NCBI GenBank assembly: GCA_017478485.1
Contig: JAFVDI010000017.1
Coordinates: 28,127 to 92,126, forward strand
Origin: Clostridiales bacterium
GTDB lineage: Bacteria; Bacillota; Clostridia; Saccharofermentanales; Saccharofermentanaceae
Reading direction: 5' to 3'
DNA length: 64,000 bases
Shown here: in pieces, positions 9,202 through 18,641 of the stretch
How positions within the stretch are numbered: the first letter of the stretch is position 1
How the letters are laid out: each line of letters begins with the position of its first letter
The notes under the pieces: model-generated
What the model saw: the letters and a program-made list of their open reading frames with translations, nothing else
Database searches by the model: none
What the model was told of the DNA's origin: nothing
Translations under genes and position numbers: made by a program

Positions 9202-10534
9202 TTTTGCTTTGATAAGCGATTTTGACAAGAACTACTGTCTTCAGGTCTTCGCACCGCTCCCCGTAGCTTTCACCAAGGGCAAGGGCAGCTATCTGTATGA
9301 CACCGAGGGCAACAAGTACCTGGACATGATCGGCGGCATCGCCGTCAATTCCTTGGGCCACGGCAATCCCAAGCTCGTCGGCGCGATTTCCAAGCAGGCA
9401 AGAAACCTCATCCACTGCAGCAACTATTACTATATCCCGCAGAGATCAGAGCTCGCCTACAGGCTCTGCAGGGCAAGCTTTGCCGACAAGGCATTCTTCT
9501 GCAATTCGGGCGCTGAGGCAAACGAAGCTGCCCTCAAGATCGCACGCGGATATTTCCACTACAAGGGCGAGGACAAGTACGAGATAATCACAGCCGAGAA
9601 GAGCTTCCACGGAAGGACTTTCGGTACCATGACCGCCACAGGCCAGGAGAAGTTCTCCAAGCCTTTTGCACCCGTCGTTCCAGGCTTCAAATATGTTCCC
9701 TTCAATGATATTGATGCGGTCAAGGCTGCTGTCGGACCCCATACTGCAGCCATCATGCTCGAGCTCATCCAGGGCGAGAGCGGCGTAAATCCCGCTGACG
9801 CGGAATACATCCAGGCAGTCAAAAAGCTCTGCACCGAGAAGGGTATCCTTCTCATCATCGATGAAGTACAGACAGGCGTCGGACGTACCGGCAAGATGTT
9901 CTGCTATCAGAACTACGGCATCACTCCTGATATCATGACCCTCGCAAAGGGCCTTGGCGGCGGTGTTCCGATCGGCGCAATGCTCTGCACCGACGAGGTC
10001 GCCAAGGGCTTCCAGGTCGGAGATCACGGCAGCACATTCGGCGGCAACCCCCTGGCTTGCGCGGCAGGTATCGCAGTCATGGAATACTTCGGTGAGGCTA
10101 ATCTTCTCGATAACGTAAACCTCGTGAGCGCAGCGCTTTTCGAGAAGCTGAACAAGCTCAAGAGCAAGTACGGCTGCATCAAGGCGGTACGCGGCATGGG
10201 CCTTCTCATCGGCATCGAGTTTGATGAGACAGTCATCGCATCCGGCCTCAGGGAAGAACTTTTCAGGAACGGTTTCCTTGTAAGTGCCATCGGTAAATCC
10301 GTCATAAGGATTGCTCCCCCGCTCATCATCACGAAGGCCCAGGCATTAAGCTTCGTAAGGGCGCTCGATTCCATCCTTTCGACAAGGATGGGCGGCAAGC
10401 CGAATCCGATCCTCAATGCCTTCAAGAACATCGGACGCAAAGAAACACCCGCAATGAAGGCACTCGTTGAGGAAAAGCCCGCAGAAGAGACAAAGCCCGC
10501 GGCGCTTCCCGAACACGAAGACGAACTGGAATAA
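9185..10534 (+). CDS. argD: acetylornithine aminotransferase with C-terminal tail
   Basis: A PLP enzyme that transaminates N-acetylglutamate semialdehyde to N-acetylornithine. It shows the class-III aminotransferase landmarks: [43 protein letters not shown] and the PLP-lysine segment [14 protein letters not shown]. The 449 residues exceed the usual ~400. The excess is a charged tail (from about 412: [17 protein letters not shown]...EHEDELE) without domain features. The start lies inside argB; AAGGAG is located 14 nt upstream. Confidence 0.93.
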   Translation: MSIENDFALISDFDKNYCLQVFAPLPVAFTKGKGSYLYDTEGNKYLDMIGGIAVNSLGHGNPKLVGAISKQARNLIHCSNYYYIPQRSELAYRLCRASFADKAFFCNSGAEANEAALKIARGYFHYKGEDKYEIITAEKSFHGRTFGTMTATGQEKFSKPFAPVVPGFKYVPFNDIDAVKAAVGPHTAAIMLELIQGESGVNPADAEYIQAVKKLCTEKGILLIIDEVQTGVGRTGKMFCYQNYGITPDIMTLAKGLGGGVPIGAMLCTDEVAKGFQVGDHGSTFGGNPLACAAGIAVMEYFGEANLLDNVNLVSAALFEKLNKLKSKYGCIKAVRGMGLLIGIEFDETVIASGLREELFRNGFLVSAIGKSVIRIAPPLIITKAQALSFVRALDSILSTRMGGKPNPILNAFKNIGRKETPAMKALVEEKPAEETKPAALPEHEDELE

Positions 10535-10555
10535 AGCATTAAGGAGTATGGAACA

Positions 10556-11482
10556 ATGAAGCACTATATAGATTTTCACGAAGACGTAGGCATCAAGGAA
10601 CTCGACTATCTGCTCGATATCGCGGCAGACATGAAGGACAAGACCAAGAAGGGCATCAAGCACCACTATCTTGACGGCAAGACACTGGGAATGATCTTCA
10701 CGAAGTCATCCACGAGAACACGCGTCTCTTTCGAGGTCGGCATGTATCAGCTCGGCGGAATGGCTCTGTTCCTTTCCAACAATGATATCCAGATCGGCAG
10801 AGGCGAGACCATCTACGATACTGCAAACGTTCTTTCCGGCATGATCGACGGCATCATGATCAGGACCTTCAAGCACCAGGATGTCGTGGATCTCGCAAAG
10901 TACGGAAAGATCCCCGTCATCAACGGTCTTACGGATGACCAGCATCCCACGCAGATGCTCGCAGACCTCCTTACCATCAAGGAGCACAAGGGCGCATTAA
11001 AGGGCCTTAAGCTTGCTTACGTAGGTGACGGCAACAACGTTGCAAATTCACTTCTCCAGGCTTGCGCAAAAGCAGGAATGGACGTAGCCATCGGATCACC
11101 TGCTGATTACACATGCCCTGAAAAGTACGTCAAGCAGGCCGAAGAAGATGCAAAGATCACCGGATCAAAGATCCTCATGACAACAGATCCTTTTGAAGCG
11201 GCAGCTGACGCAGACGTTATCTATACAGACACATGGACATCGATGGGCCAGGAAGCAGAGAAGGCCAAGAGAGTTGAGATCTTCAAGGATTATCAGGTCA
11301 ACTCCAAGCTCATGGGCGTTGCCCACAAGGATGCCATCTTCCTCCACTGCCTGCCCGCATACAGAGGATACGAAGTAACCGAGGATGTCATCGACGGACC
11401 TCAGAGCGTTGTTTTCGATGAAGCAGAGAACAGACTCCACGCTCACAAGGCGATCCTCGTAAACTGCTATCTCAACAGCTGA
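10556..11482 (+). CDS. argF: ornithine carbamoyltransferase
   Basis: Forms citrulline from ornithine and carbamoyl phosphate. The 308-residue protein has the carbamoyl-phosphate motif SSTRTRVSF, the DQHPTQMLADL segment and the HCLPAYRG catalytic motif near the C-terminus. A TTAAGGAGT ribosome site precedes the ATG. It lies 21 nt after argD as the fourth arg gene; argG, argH, argJ and argA are not in the window. The biosynthetic ArgF form is inferred from the operon, as catabolic ArcB is similar in sequence. Confidence 0.95.
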   Translation: MKHYIDFHEDVGIKELDYLLDIAADMKDKTKKGIKHHYLDGKTLGMIFTKSSTRTRVSFEVGMYQLGGMALFLSNNDIQIGRGETIYDTANVLSGMIDGIMIRTFKHQDVVDLAKYGKIPVINGLTDDQHPTQMLADLLTIKEHKGALKGLKLAYVGDGNNVANSLLQACAKAGMDVAIGSPADYTCPEKYVKQAEEDAKITGSKILMTTDPFEAAADADVIYTDTWTSMGQEAEKAKRVEIFKDYQVNSKLMGVAHKDAIFLHCLPAYRGYEVTEDVIDGPQSVVFDEAENRLHAHKAILVNCYLNS

Positions 11483-11505
11483 AAAGAAGGTAAAACGCGC
11501 ATAAG

Positions 11506-12039
11506 ATGAACAACGGCGATCTTGTCACAAGGACCGCAACTTCCCGTGATGCGGCTGCCATACAGCAGCTGCTCAGGACTGCCATGCTCACTTACTGCGC
11601 GGAATCCGAGATATCGGCTGCAATGCTCGAAGCGATGACCGAATCTATAGAGTCTGTCGAAGAGCGCATCAGGAACAACAACTGCATTGCGGTATTTGAC
11701 GGTGACGAAGCCGTCGGAACCATCACGACAGGCATTACAAACGTGCCTGTCAAATACAGTTTTTCCACTAAGACCGAGAATTTTCTGAGTGAGTTTTCAC
11801 AGGCCGCTTATGTATCGCGTTTCGCAGTCATCCAGGGCAAAAGGCACGCCGGCCTCGGCGTCAGCCTCATTACCGCTAGCGAGGAATATTCAAGAAGCAG
11901 CGGATGCGAGGTCATGCTCCTTCACTGCTCTACCGTGAACAAGAAGATGACCGCATTCTACAATGCACGCGGCTTCGTGCTTATCGATGTGGAAAACTCC
12001 AGAGGTTATCCGAGAGGTCTTTTCGCAAAAGTTCTGTGA
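11506..12039 (+). CDS. GNAT-family N-acetyltransferase at the end of the arg operon
   Basis: A 177-residue GNAT protein with the acetyl-CoA-binding region around AVIQGKRHAGLGVSLITASEEYSRSSG (about 110-136) and a C-terminal NKKMTAFYNARGF segment typical of GNAT beta-6/alpha-4. The substrate is not recognisable. It begins 23 nt after argF in the same direction, so it is probably co-transcribed with argCBDF. An acetyltransferase here could be a non-classical N-acetylglutamate synthase, since no argA or argJ is present, but that is an inference from position only. It is convergent with ispE, the stops being 2 nt apart. Confidence 0.8.
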   Translation: MNNGDLVTRTATSRDAAAIQQLLRTAMLTYCAESEISAAMLEAMTESIESVEERIRNNNCIAVFDGDEAVGTITTGITNVPVKYSFSTKTENFLSEFSQAAYVSRFAVIQGKRHAGLGVSLITASEEYSRSSGCEVMLLHCSTVNKKMTAFYNARGFVLIDVENSRGYPRGLFAKVL

Positions 12040-12041
12040 TC

Positions 12042-12971
12042 TCAGACGGTCTCTGCCAGATACAGGCTGCAGCCTGAAAGCGCAGGGACATCCTTTACCT
12101 GCTCCATTGCAGCAGCAGCATCTCCCCTGTTCTCAAACAAAGCAAATACGGCACTTCCGGAACCTGTCATGCAGCAGTACTCCGCTCCGGCATTGATGAA
12201 AGCCGTCTTGAGCGTTTCGATCTCCGGAACGAGCTTTATGGCCGGAACTTCAAGATCGTTTATGAGGAATTCGCGCTTCGCAAGAAGCTTTTCGAGTATG
12301 TCCGAATTATTCCTGTGATGGGTATTCATGCTGTCAATGTAATCCGAATATGCCTTCATATCGAAAGGTTTAGCCTCTTCGGAATCCATGAGGGCGAAGC
12401 ACTCGGGAGTGGAGACTCCTGCTTTCGGCTTGCCGATCAGAACGCCCAGACCTGCAAGGCTCTCGACCGGCTTTATGACTTCTCCAACGCCTTCGCAAAG
12501 GCATGTTCCGCCGTAAAGGAAGAACGGAACGTCAGCGCCGACATTTACCGCAATGCGGAGAAGTTCCTCCTCCGTGAACGGCTGGCCGAAGTGTTCCTGA
12601 AGCACTACAAGGACCGCAGCGGCATCCGAGCTTCCGCCGCCCATTCCTGATTCGGAAGGGATGTTCTTGATAAGATCTATCTCGGTATAAGGAGCCGTGA
12701 AGCTCTCGTCCTTAAGTTTTTTGTAATTGGAAAAGAAACGGTCGCAGGCTTTCTTGCAGAGATTCTTTTCGGGATCTATGTCACTCCTGCCGAAGCAATT
12801 GATCTTGAACCCGCGGCGTGAAGAATCGATCGTGATGGTAAGCTTATCAGCACAGTCTATCTCCTGCATTACCGTGTAAAGCCTGTGATAGCCGTTGGGC
12901 AATGTGCCGTTAACCCTCAGAAAGAGGTTGATCTTTGCATTTGCTGTTATCTCATACGAATCCGTCGGCAT
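12042..12971 (-). CDS. ispE: 4-diphosphocytidyl-2-C-methyl-D-erythritol kinase
   Basis: A GHMP kinase of the MEP isoprenoid pathway that phosphorylates CDP-methylerythritol. It opens with ANAKINLFLRVNGTLPNGYHRLYTVMQEI, the IspE signature, and has the ATP loop IPSESGMGGGSSDAAAVL and a C-terminal MTGSGSAVFALF. The 309 residues are of normal length. It lies downstream of veg in the same direction, as in Bacillus; a terminator lies between them, so ispE probably has its own promoter or relies on read-through. Confidence 0.95.
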   Translation of the reverse strand: MPTDSYEITANAKINLFLRVNGTLPNGYHRLYTVMQEIDCADKLTITIDSSRRGFKINCFGRSDIDPEKNLCKKACDRFFSNYKKLKDESFTAPYTEIDLIKNIPSESGMGGGSSDAAAVLVVLQEHFGQPFTEEELLRIAVNVGADVPFFLYGGTCLCEGVGEVIKPVESLAGLGVLIGKPKAGVSTPECFALMDSEEAKPFDMKAYSDYIDSMNTHHRNNSDILEKLLAKREFLINDLEVPAIKLVPEIETLKTAFINAGAEYCCMTGSGSAVFALFENRGDAAAAMEQVKDVPALSGCSLYLAETV

Positions 12972-13030
12972 GTTCCGGCTCTCCGTTCAAATACTGATTT
13001 TATATCACCTTTATATATTATACGCTCTCA

Positions 13031-13068
13031 TAAATAAAAGTGCCGCAGGTGATGTTCCTGCGACACTT
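13031..13068 (-). terminator. intrinsic terminator after veg
   Basis: On the minus strand, AAGTGTCGCAGG and CCTGCGGCACTT form a 12-bp stem with one G-T pair and a 7-nt loop, followed by TTATTTATG. It starts about 30 nt after the veg stop and precedes ispE. Confidence 0.8.
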
Positions 13069-13099
13069 AACTGATGCAAAGCGTTTCTTGGCAAGTGGC

Positions 13100-13366
13100 T
13101 CAGACAGCGACTTCTGAAGCCTTCTCAGGCATGATACCTACGCGGACTGTTCTTGTGAGAACATCGATGTAGCTGAAAGAAACTACAGACTGCTTGCCTG
13201 CCTCGTTCTCGCAGAGAAGTGTGAAAACGTTGGGATAGCAGTGCTCAACAGTGCCGATGTAGGTGATTATCCTTTTGCGTCCGCCATTTGTCTTGCAGAC
13301 GATCCTTTTACCGATGAGATCCTGGAACTTGCTTCTGCACTTCTCGAGATCTGAACTGATAATCAT
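13100..13366 (-). CDS. veg: Veg family protein
   Basis: An 88-residue protein that aligns by eye with Bacillus Veg: LGKR/IGKRIVCKTNGGRKR, then a TYP/CYPNVF segment and a C-terminal SYIDVLTRTVRV (SYADILTETV in Bacillus). In B. subtilis, Veg is a highly expressed small protein linked to biofilm-gene control; its biochemical action is uncertain. The CGGAGGGTGACCAA ribosome site before the ATG is strong. Its position upstream of ispE repeats the Bacillus gene order, minus the sspF spore gene usually between them. Confidence 0.88.
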   Translation of the reverse strand: MIISSDLEKCRSKFQDLIGKRIVCKTNGGRKRIITYIGTVEHCYPNVFTLLCENEAGKQSVVSFSYIDVLTRTVRVGIMPEKASEVAV

Positions 13367-13614
13367 TTGGTCACCCTCCGCTCGGAGATTATGTAAGAAT
13401 AATCAGATAACTTTATAAAAAATGAATGATTATTGAAACACAGGACAATTCTAACCTTTGCTTGATTTTTTGTCAATAAAAAACCACAAGATTTAGTGCG
13501 TAAATATGTAATATCAACAAAATATAGTGTTTCTTGCGTGCAAAAACCGTTTTTCAAAGGTATTCACACGCCTTCGCCGTTGAAAACACTATTTATTTTA
13601 TTTAAAATCGTTGC

Positions 13615-14859
13615 GTGATGAAAAGACCTAATCCTACATTTCTGCAAAAAGCACCGAAGATACACTCGTCGCGCCGCAGGCGGACGCTCATTATCGTGCT
13701 CATAACGCTTGGCATCACCATGATCCTCATGTTCTTCCGCAAAGTCTCCTACGACGGCCAGACATATGCGGAAATGTTCCCCGACCTTGTCGGAGCAGCG
13801 AAAAGGGAGACCACGACATATTCCGAATACAGAAGGCCGGTCCATACCACCACCGAGTCGACTACGACCGAGACCACGACTGAAGCAACGACGATCCTTG
13901 CGCCTTCCGTTGTTACCACAACGCCGAGCGAGACAGAAGCTCCGACCACCAAGCAGCAGAATAATTCTCCCGATCCGATCATCGAGAACCCCAGCTACAC
14001 TTTTAAGAAGGCTTCATGGCACCAGACAGCCACTTACCAGAAGAGAGCTGTCCTGCTCGACAGCCTGAGGGAAAAAGTCAGGGCGGTCGACAGAGAGCAG
14101 ACCTATATGCGCATATGCTTTGAGTTCATCTCCCTCAAGAACGGAGACCGCATCGGCTACAGGAACTTAGAGCCCGTCCTTCCTTCCGGCGCTTATGCTA
14201 TCCCGATCGAACTCGCATGGTACGAACAGTACGCAAAGGGCGATCAGGAACTCGCGGGAGTCTCAACATACGAAAAGGGCTCAAAAGGCGCATACTCCGC
14301 ATCTTACATCGGCCATACATACAGATACGGCAAACAGTTCTTCCACCGCAATTCGCTCAACTATGCCATCACGAAGAATGACAGCATAGCCCTCAATTTC
14401 ATCATCGAATCGATGGGCGGAATGGAGAAAGTCATTCCCGAAATAGACAAGATCAGCGGTTATATCGGCTATGATGACGCAATACTTTACACTGACTACA
14501 GAGGCAGACGCTACAATTCCGGAAGCAGGACATCCTGCTATGACATGACGAACTACCTCAAGTTCCTGTATAACGGTTACATCAACTCGCCCGACGTTTA
14601 CCAGCGCATGATCAATGACATGTACTACAACGAGATGGTCTCGCCTTTCAAGGGCTCATTCGCACAGGATACCCCCATCCTTCATGTTCAGGGAAGGAAC
14701 ATCAGCATGGGCGCTTACATGGACTGCGCGATCATCGACTGCGAGGAACCGATCGGAATCGTCGTATATGTCGAGTCCGCTTATGAGGAAAACGCATATG
14801 CCGTCATGCAGCAGATAGCAAGGTACACTGCCGAGTTCGTAAGAGCCTGCTACAGCTGA
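13615..14859 (+). CDS. membrane-anchored class A beta-lactamase-fold protein lacking catalytic motifs
   Basis: A 414-residue protein: one N-terminal membrane segment (about residues 25-42), a Thr-rich linker (about 78-125, TTTESTTTETTTEATT), then a globular domain resembling class A beta-lactamases/serine hydrolases (SGAYAIPIELAWYEQ, NDSIALNFIIESMGG). Where active enzymes have SxxK there is GAYA, SDN is replaced by NDS, and the KTG region reads QGRNISMG. It therefore looks like an outer-surface pseudoenzyme, perhaps binding peptidoglycan or another ligand. It stands alone upstream of the SRP RNA and is divergent from veg. Confidence 0.7.
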   Translation: MMKRPNPTFLQKAPKIHSSRRRRTLIIVLITLGITMILMFFRKVSYDGQTYAEMFPDLVGAAKRETTTYSEYRRPVHTTTESTTTETTTEATTILAPSVVTTTPSETEAPTTKQQNNSPDPIIENPSYTFKKASWHQTATYQKRAVLLDSLREKVRAVDREQTYMRICFEFISLKNGDRIGYRNLEPVLPSGAYAIPIELAWYEQYAKGDQELAGVSTYEKGSKGAYSASYIGHTYRYGKQFFHRNSLNYAITKNDSIALNFIIESMGGMEKVIPEIDKISGYIGYDDAILYTDYRGRRYNSGSRTSCYDMTNYLKFLYNGYINSPDVYQRMINDMYYNEMVSPFKGSFAQDTPILHVQGRNISMGAYMDCAIIDCEEPIGIVVYVESAYEENAYAVMQQIARYTAEFVRACYS

Positions 14860-14929
14860 TATTCCGGATTGTCCTATTAATCATTTATATGTTTTAGGGC
14901 GCACCGGTTTTTTATGTTATAATTCATCT

Positions 14930-15077
14930 GGTCGTCCCGTCCGGTCTGTTGCCGGTCAGGGTCCCGTGCGACACTGAGCCGTGAACCCTGTCAGGTCCGG
15001 AAGGAAGCAGCAGTAAGCGGATTTCAGCGTGCGCCGCGGGGAAGCCTTGCCGGCGGCAGTTCGGGCGGGACGAACTC
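14930..15077 (+). ncRNA. ffs: signal recognition particle RNA
   Basis: The conserved SRP core GTCAGGTCCGGAAGGAAGCAG lies at about 14990-15010, with its pairing partner around 15025-15060. The 5' end GGTCGTCCCGTCC pairs with GGGCGGGACGAAC at the 3' end, enclosing the whole RNA, and a T run (15077-15083) follows. A -10 TATAAT is at 14918-14923. The RNA lies directly before dnaX, as in Bacillus. Both ends are estimated from the pairing, so they may be off by a few bases. Confidence 0.92.
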
Positions 15078-15113
15078 TTTTTTGTGTTAAATTTCGCGCA
15101 AGGGGCTTAGCTT

Positions 15114-17318
15114 ATGGAAGAACATGTCGTGCTCTACAGGCAATTCAGACCGCTTACCTTTGATGACGTCATCGGACAGAAAGCTTCCGTCGGAGCGCTC
15201 CGCCAGGCGGTCATCAGCGGCAGACTCGCTCATGCGTATCTTTTCTGCGGCCAGCACGGTACGGGTAAGACCACGATCGCAAAGATCTTTTCGAGAGCCG
15301 TAAACTGCGAACATCCGGTAAACGGCAATCCCTGCAATGAATGCCCCACCTGCAAAGGCATACTGGACGGTTCCATTCTTGACGTAGTCGAGATGGATGC
15401 GGCTTCCAACAACGGCGTTGACGACATCAGGCCGATCCTGCGCGAAGTCAATTTCACACCAACCAGAACAAAATACAAAGTCTATATCATCGACGAGGTC
15501 CACATGCTCTCGAAGGGTGCGTTCAACGCGCTCCTCAAGACAATCGAGGAACCTCCGGCACATGTAATTTTCCTTTTCGCGACCACAGAGGTCGAGAAGA
15601 TCCCTGCCACGATCATCTCAAGATGCCAGCGCTATGAATTCAGAAGGATTCCGGCAAACGACATCGTAAAGCGCTTAAGGGACGTTTCCGACAAGACCGG
15701 GATCAAGATCGAGGACGATGCGCTGAAGCTCATCGCTTCACGTTCTGACGGAGCTCTCCGTGACGCTCTTTCCCTGCTCGACCAGATCTCTCACGTTTCA
15801 TCGGATAAAGAAGCGGTCATTACGCCCGCGCAGGTTGAGCAGATAACAGGTACCGTTGACAGCACGTTCCTCTTCAAGATGGCCAACTGCCTGATCGACG
15901 GGCATTTCGGCGAGCTTGTGGAACTCTGCAGCGCGCTCCGCGATTCTGGCAAGAACCAGACAGTGTTCACCCTTGACCTCGCCGCATATTTCAGGGATCT
16001 CCTCATCATCAGGGTTCATGCAGATCCTCTCATCTATCTGCCCTATCCGACAGAAACGATAAAAGACATGTACCAGACAGCAAACAAAGTCAGCGCAGAC
16101 ACTCTCGCCGGCTTTATCAGCTATCTTTCGAAAGAATATCCTGAACTCAGACGTTCTCCCGACATCCCGACGAGCTTCGAGATAATGCTCATGAGACTGT
16201 GCGGAAGAAAGGCCAACCTCCCCGTCACACCGATAAAGATGCCGGAGAGCCTTAAGTCAGCTTCTGACTCCAGGGAGAAGCCTGCAGAACAGCCCAAGGA
16301 AGAACCGAAGGAAGAGAAGAAAGAAGAAGCCAAAGTTCCTTCCGAACCCGAGAAAAAGGCGGAAGAACCTGAGAAGAAGCCTGAAAAGCCCGTGATCAAA
16401 GCACCCTGGGCGCAGCCGTCTTCACCTTTAAAGGCGCCTGTCGATGCCGATAAGGACGAAGAGAAGAAAGACGAGCCTGAAAAAGAAACTGAGAATAAGG
16501 CTGAGGAAAATGAAGAAAAGAACGAAAAGAAGGAAGAGACCAAGTCTTCCTCCCCTGCCCTAGAGCTATCATTCTTCAAGCAGTTCGAAGCTTCCTCCGC
16601 GAAAAAGGAAGACGAAGAGAAAGAGTCTGAAAAAAATGACACTGCTCCTGTTTCCTTCACTTCGTTTATGGGGCTTTCCAAGGGCGAGTCCGGCGAGAAG
16701 AAGGATGAGGAAAAGAAGGAAGAAACTCCCGCAAAGCCTGAGCCTACTTCCAATACTGGAATATTCGCAAGCCTTTCGGATTCATTCTTCGATGATCTGA
16801 CAAAGAAATCCGAAGATTCCGGAGCTAAAAAGACTGAAAAGCCCGCATCTACTCACACTTCTCAGCTTGTAGAGCAGGTCTCGCAGAGCGGCATCATCGT
16901 TGACGGCCGTCCCCGCGAGCACGTCCAGCAGGTACGCCAGCCTTCGATCACCACTGACGATGCTGACATTGCGGTCAAGTGGAAGTCAATGGTCTCGAGC
17001 ATCGGCGAAGAGTATTCAAACATCGGCTCCATCCTGGGCAAGTCTTCGCTTAAGAGGCTCAGCGACTCTGTTTATATTGTTTTCGAGAACTCAGACCAGC
17101 GCCTCATGAGCAACCTCAAAGGCGTTGCGGCATTCAGATCCGTTTCGTCCAACATCAAGGATGAACTCGGAGCAGCGCACCTTTACCTCTGCACGAGCAG
17201 CCAGTACCAGAAAGTGCTGCAGACTGCTGCGGAGAAGGAAAGCGAGCAGAAAATGGAAGAACTCAAGAACCTTGCCGAAAGCAAGGGCATCAACACCGAC
17301 ATACATTTCGGTGAATAA
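15114..17318 (+). CDS. dnaX: DNA polymerase III subunits gamma/tau
   Basis: The clamp-loader ATPase that holds the polymerase III replisome together. The 734-residue protein has Walker A GQHGTGKTTI, a zinc module (CEHPVNGNPCNECPTC), the DEVHMLS Walker B and sensor 1 ATTEVEKIP, all in the first 200 residues. Domains II-III end near residue 370. A very acidic/lysine-rich linker (about 385-600) rich in EEKK leads to a C-terminal tau domain. The linker is unusually long and charged, but tau linkers are variable. It is followed by ybaB and recR in the classical order. Confidence 0.96.
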   Translation: MEEHVVLYRQFRPLTFDDVIGQKASVGALRQAVISGRLAHAYLFCGQHGTGKTTIAKIFSRAVNCEHPVNGNPCNECPTCKGILDGSILDVVEMDAASNNGVDDIRPILREVNFTPTRTKYKVYIIDEVHMLSKGAFNALLKTIEEPPAHVIFLFATTEVEKIPATIISRCQRYEFRRIPANDIVKRLRDVSDKTGIKIEDDALKLIASRSDGALRDALSLLDQISHVSSDKEAVITPAQVEQITGTVDSTFLFKMANCLIDGHFGELVELCSALRDSGKNQTVFTLDLAAYFRDLLIIRVHADPLIYLPYPTETIKDMYQTANKVSADTLAGFISYLSKEYPELRRSPDIPTSFEIMLMRLCGRKANLPVTPIKMPESLKSASDSREKPAEQPKEEPKEEKKEEAKVPSEPEKKAEEPEKKPEKPVIKAPWAQPSSPLKAPVDADKDEEKKDEPEKETENKAEENEEKNEKKEETKSSSPALELSFFKQFEASSAKKEDEEKESEKNDTAPVSFTSFMGLSKGESGEKKDEEKKEETPAKPEPTSNTGIFASLSDSFFDDLTKKSEDSGAKKTEKPASTHTSQLVEQVSQSGIIVDGRPREHVQQVRQPSITTDDADIAVKWKSMVSSIGEEYSNIGSILGKSSLKRLSDSVYIVFENSDQRLMSNLKGVAAFRSVSSNIKDELGAAHLYLCTSSQYQKVLQTAAEKESEQKMEELKNLAESKGINTDIHFGE

Positions 17319-17346
17319 CAAGAATCTAATTTAGGAGGACATCAAT

Positions 17347-17685
17347 ATGGCAAAGGGCGGATTCCGCGGAATGGGTATGGGAGGCAACATGAACAACATG
17401 CTTGCCCAGGCTCAGAAGATGCAGAGACAGATCGAGATGGCTCAGGCAGAGATCCAGGCAATGGAATTCACAGGTACTGCCGGCGGCGAACTCGTTAAGG
17501 TTACCGTTACTGGCAAGCATCTGCTTAAGAGCGTTGAGATCAAGAAGGAAGTTGTTGATCCCGACGACATCGAAGGTCTCCAGGATCTCATCATCGCAGC
17601 TGCTAACCAGGCTCTCGAGCAGATCGACAAGACGAACCAGGAGAAGATCAGCTCCATCACAGGCGGTCTTCAGCTGCCTTTCTGA
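17347..17685 (+). CDS. YbaB/EbfC nucleoid-associated protein
   Basis: A 112-residue DNA-binding protein with a Gly/Met/Asn-rich N-terminus and the core AQKMQRQIEMAQAEIQAMEF, then GELVKVTVTGK...DPDDIEGLQDLIIAAANQAL, matching YbaB/EbfC. Family members bind DNA as tweezers-shaped dimers. An AGGAGGACATCAAT site precedes the ATG. It sits between dnaX and recR, an order kept in most bacteria, and is likely translated from the same message. Confidence 0.95.
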   Translation: MAKGGFRGMGMGGNMNNMLAQAQKMQRQIEMAQAEIQAMEFTGTAGGELVKVTVTGKHLLKSVEIKKEVVDPDDIEGLQDLIIAAANQALEQIDKTNQEKISSITGGLQLPF

Positions 17686-17699
17686 CAGAGGTTCATTAA

Positions 17700-18320
17700 G
17701 TGGCAAGATATTCACCTTCGATCCAGAACCTTATATCAAGTCTGTCCAAGCTCCCCGGAATAGGCGGCAAATCGGCGCAGAACATTGCTTTTCACATCCT
17801 TTCTATGGATGATGCCGAGGCAAAGGAACTCACCGACGCGATAAACACGGCAAGGACCTCCACAAAGAGGTGCTCATGCTGTCAGAATTTCACTGACAGG
17901 GATCCGTGCCCCATCTGCTCCGATCAGGAGCGCGACAAGACCACGCTTCTCGTTGTGGAGACTCCCAGGGACGTCTCCACTTTTGAGCGTGCGAGAGAAT
18001 ATAACGGTCTTTACCACGTTCTTCACGGCGTGTTTGACCCGATGAAGAACAAGAGCATCTCTGACACGACGATCTCAGATCTTCTGAAGCGTCTCGCCGA
18101 ACACAGCGAGATAACCGAGGTCATCATCGCGACAAACCAGAATGCCGAAGGCAATGCCACTGCACTCTACCTTTCAAGGATATTAGAGCCTTCCGGAATA
18201 ACCGTTACAAGGCTCGCTTCAGGACTCCCCATGGGTTCCGACATCGAATATGCAGACGACCTTACCCTCATGAACGCGCTCCGCGGCAGGGTCACTCTGG
18301 CAGGCGGACACAAAGACTGA
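17700..18320 (+). CDS. recR: recombination mediator RecR
   Basis: A 206-residue protein of standard length that acts with RecF/RecO in loading RecA at gaps. Features in order: helix-hairpin-helix (LSKLPGIGGKSAQNIAFHIL), a four-cysteine zinc finger (CSCCQNFTDRDPCPIC) and a Toprim domain (LLVVETPRDVSTFER ... ATNQNAEGNATALYL), ending with a Walker-B-like ADDLTLMNAL region. Translation starts with GTG at 17700; a GAGGTT site lies a few nt upstream. Confidence 0.96.
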   Translation: MARYSPSIQNLISSLSKLPGIGGKSAQNIAFHILSMDDAEAKELTDAINTARTSTKRCSCCQNFTDRDPCPICSDQERDKTTLLVVETPRDVSTFERAREYNGLYHVLHGVFDPMKNKSISDTTISDLLKRLAEHSEITEVIIATNQNAEGNATALYLSRILEPSGITVTRLASGLPMGSDIEYADDLTLMNALRGRVTLAGGHKD

Positions 18321-18321
18321 T

Positions 18322-18588
18322 ATGAGACTCGACAAATTTCTTAAGCTTTCAAGGTTTATAAAAAGACGCACGGTCGCAAATGATGTTTGCCAGGCAGGCC
18401 GTGTCAGCGTCAACGGCCGTCCCGCAAAGGCAGGCACAAAGCTGAAGATCGGTGATGTTGTAACCGTTCTTTTCGGCGGCGGAGCCGTAAGTTTCAAGGT
18501 CCTGGCACTCCCCGAATCACCCTGCCGCGAAGAGGCTTCCTCCATGTATGAGATCATCGAGGATACAGCCGGTGCGGACGAAGAGTGA
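18322..18588 (+). CDS. S4-domain RNA-binding protein (YabO/RqcP-like)
   Basis: An 88-residue protein whose first ~65 residues form an S4 domain: MRLDKFLKLSRFIKRRTVANDVCQAGRVSVNGRPAKAG. It resembles Bacillus YabO/RqcP, which acts in ribosome-associated quality control and lies beside divIC. It begins 1 nt after recR. The C-terminal tail (LPESPCREEASSMYEI) is similar to that of clostridial homologues. The yabP and yabQ sporulation genes that normally follow are absent here. Confidence 0.9.
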   Translation: MRLDKFLKLSRFIKRRTVANDVCQAGRVSVNGRPAKAGTKLKIGDVVTVLFGGGAVSFKVLALPESPCREEASSMYEIIEDTAGADEE

Positions 18589-18641
18589 TCCTCTTTTCTC
18601 CAATATTACAACTCGTTTAAGTTTTCTCCCTTTTCGTTGTT

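Noticed and set aside
8548..9228. 226-codon frame antisense to argB
   Set aside because: It is the mirror of the argB reading frame in high-quality coding sequence; no ribosome site, and the protein shows no recognisable domain.
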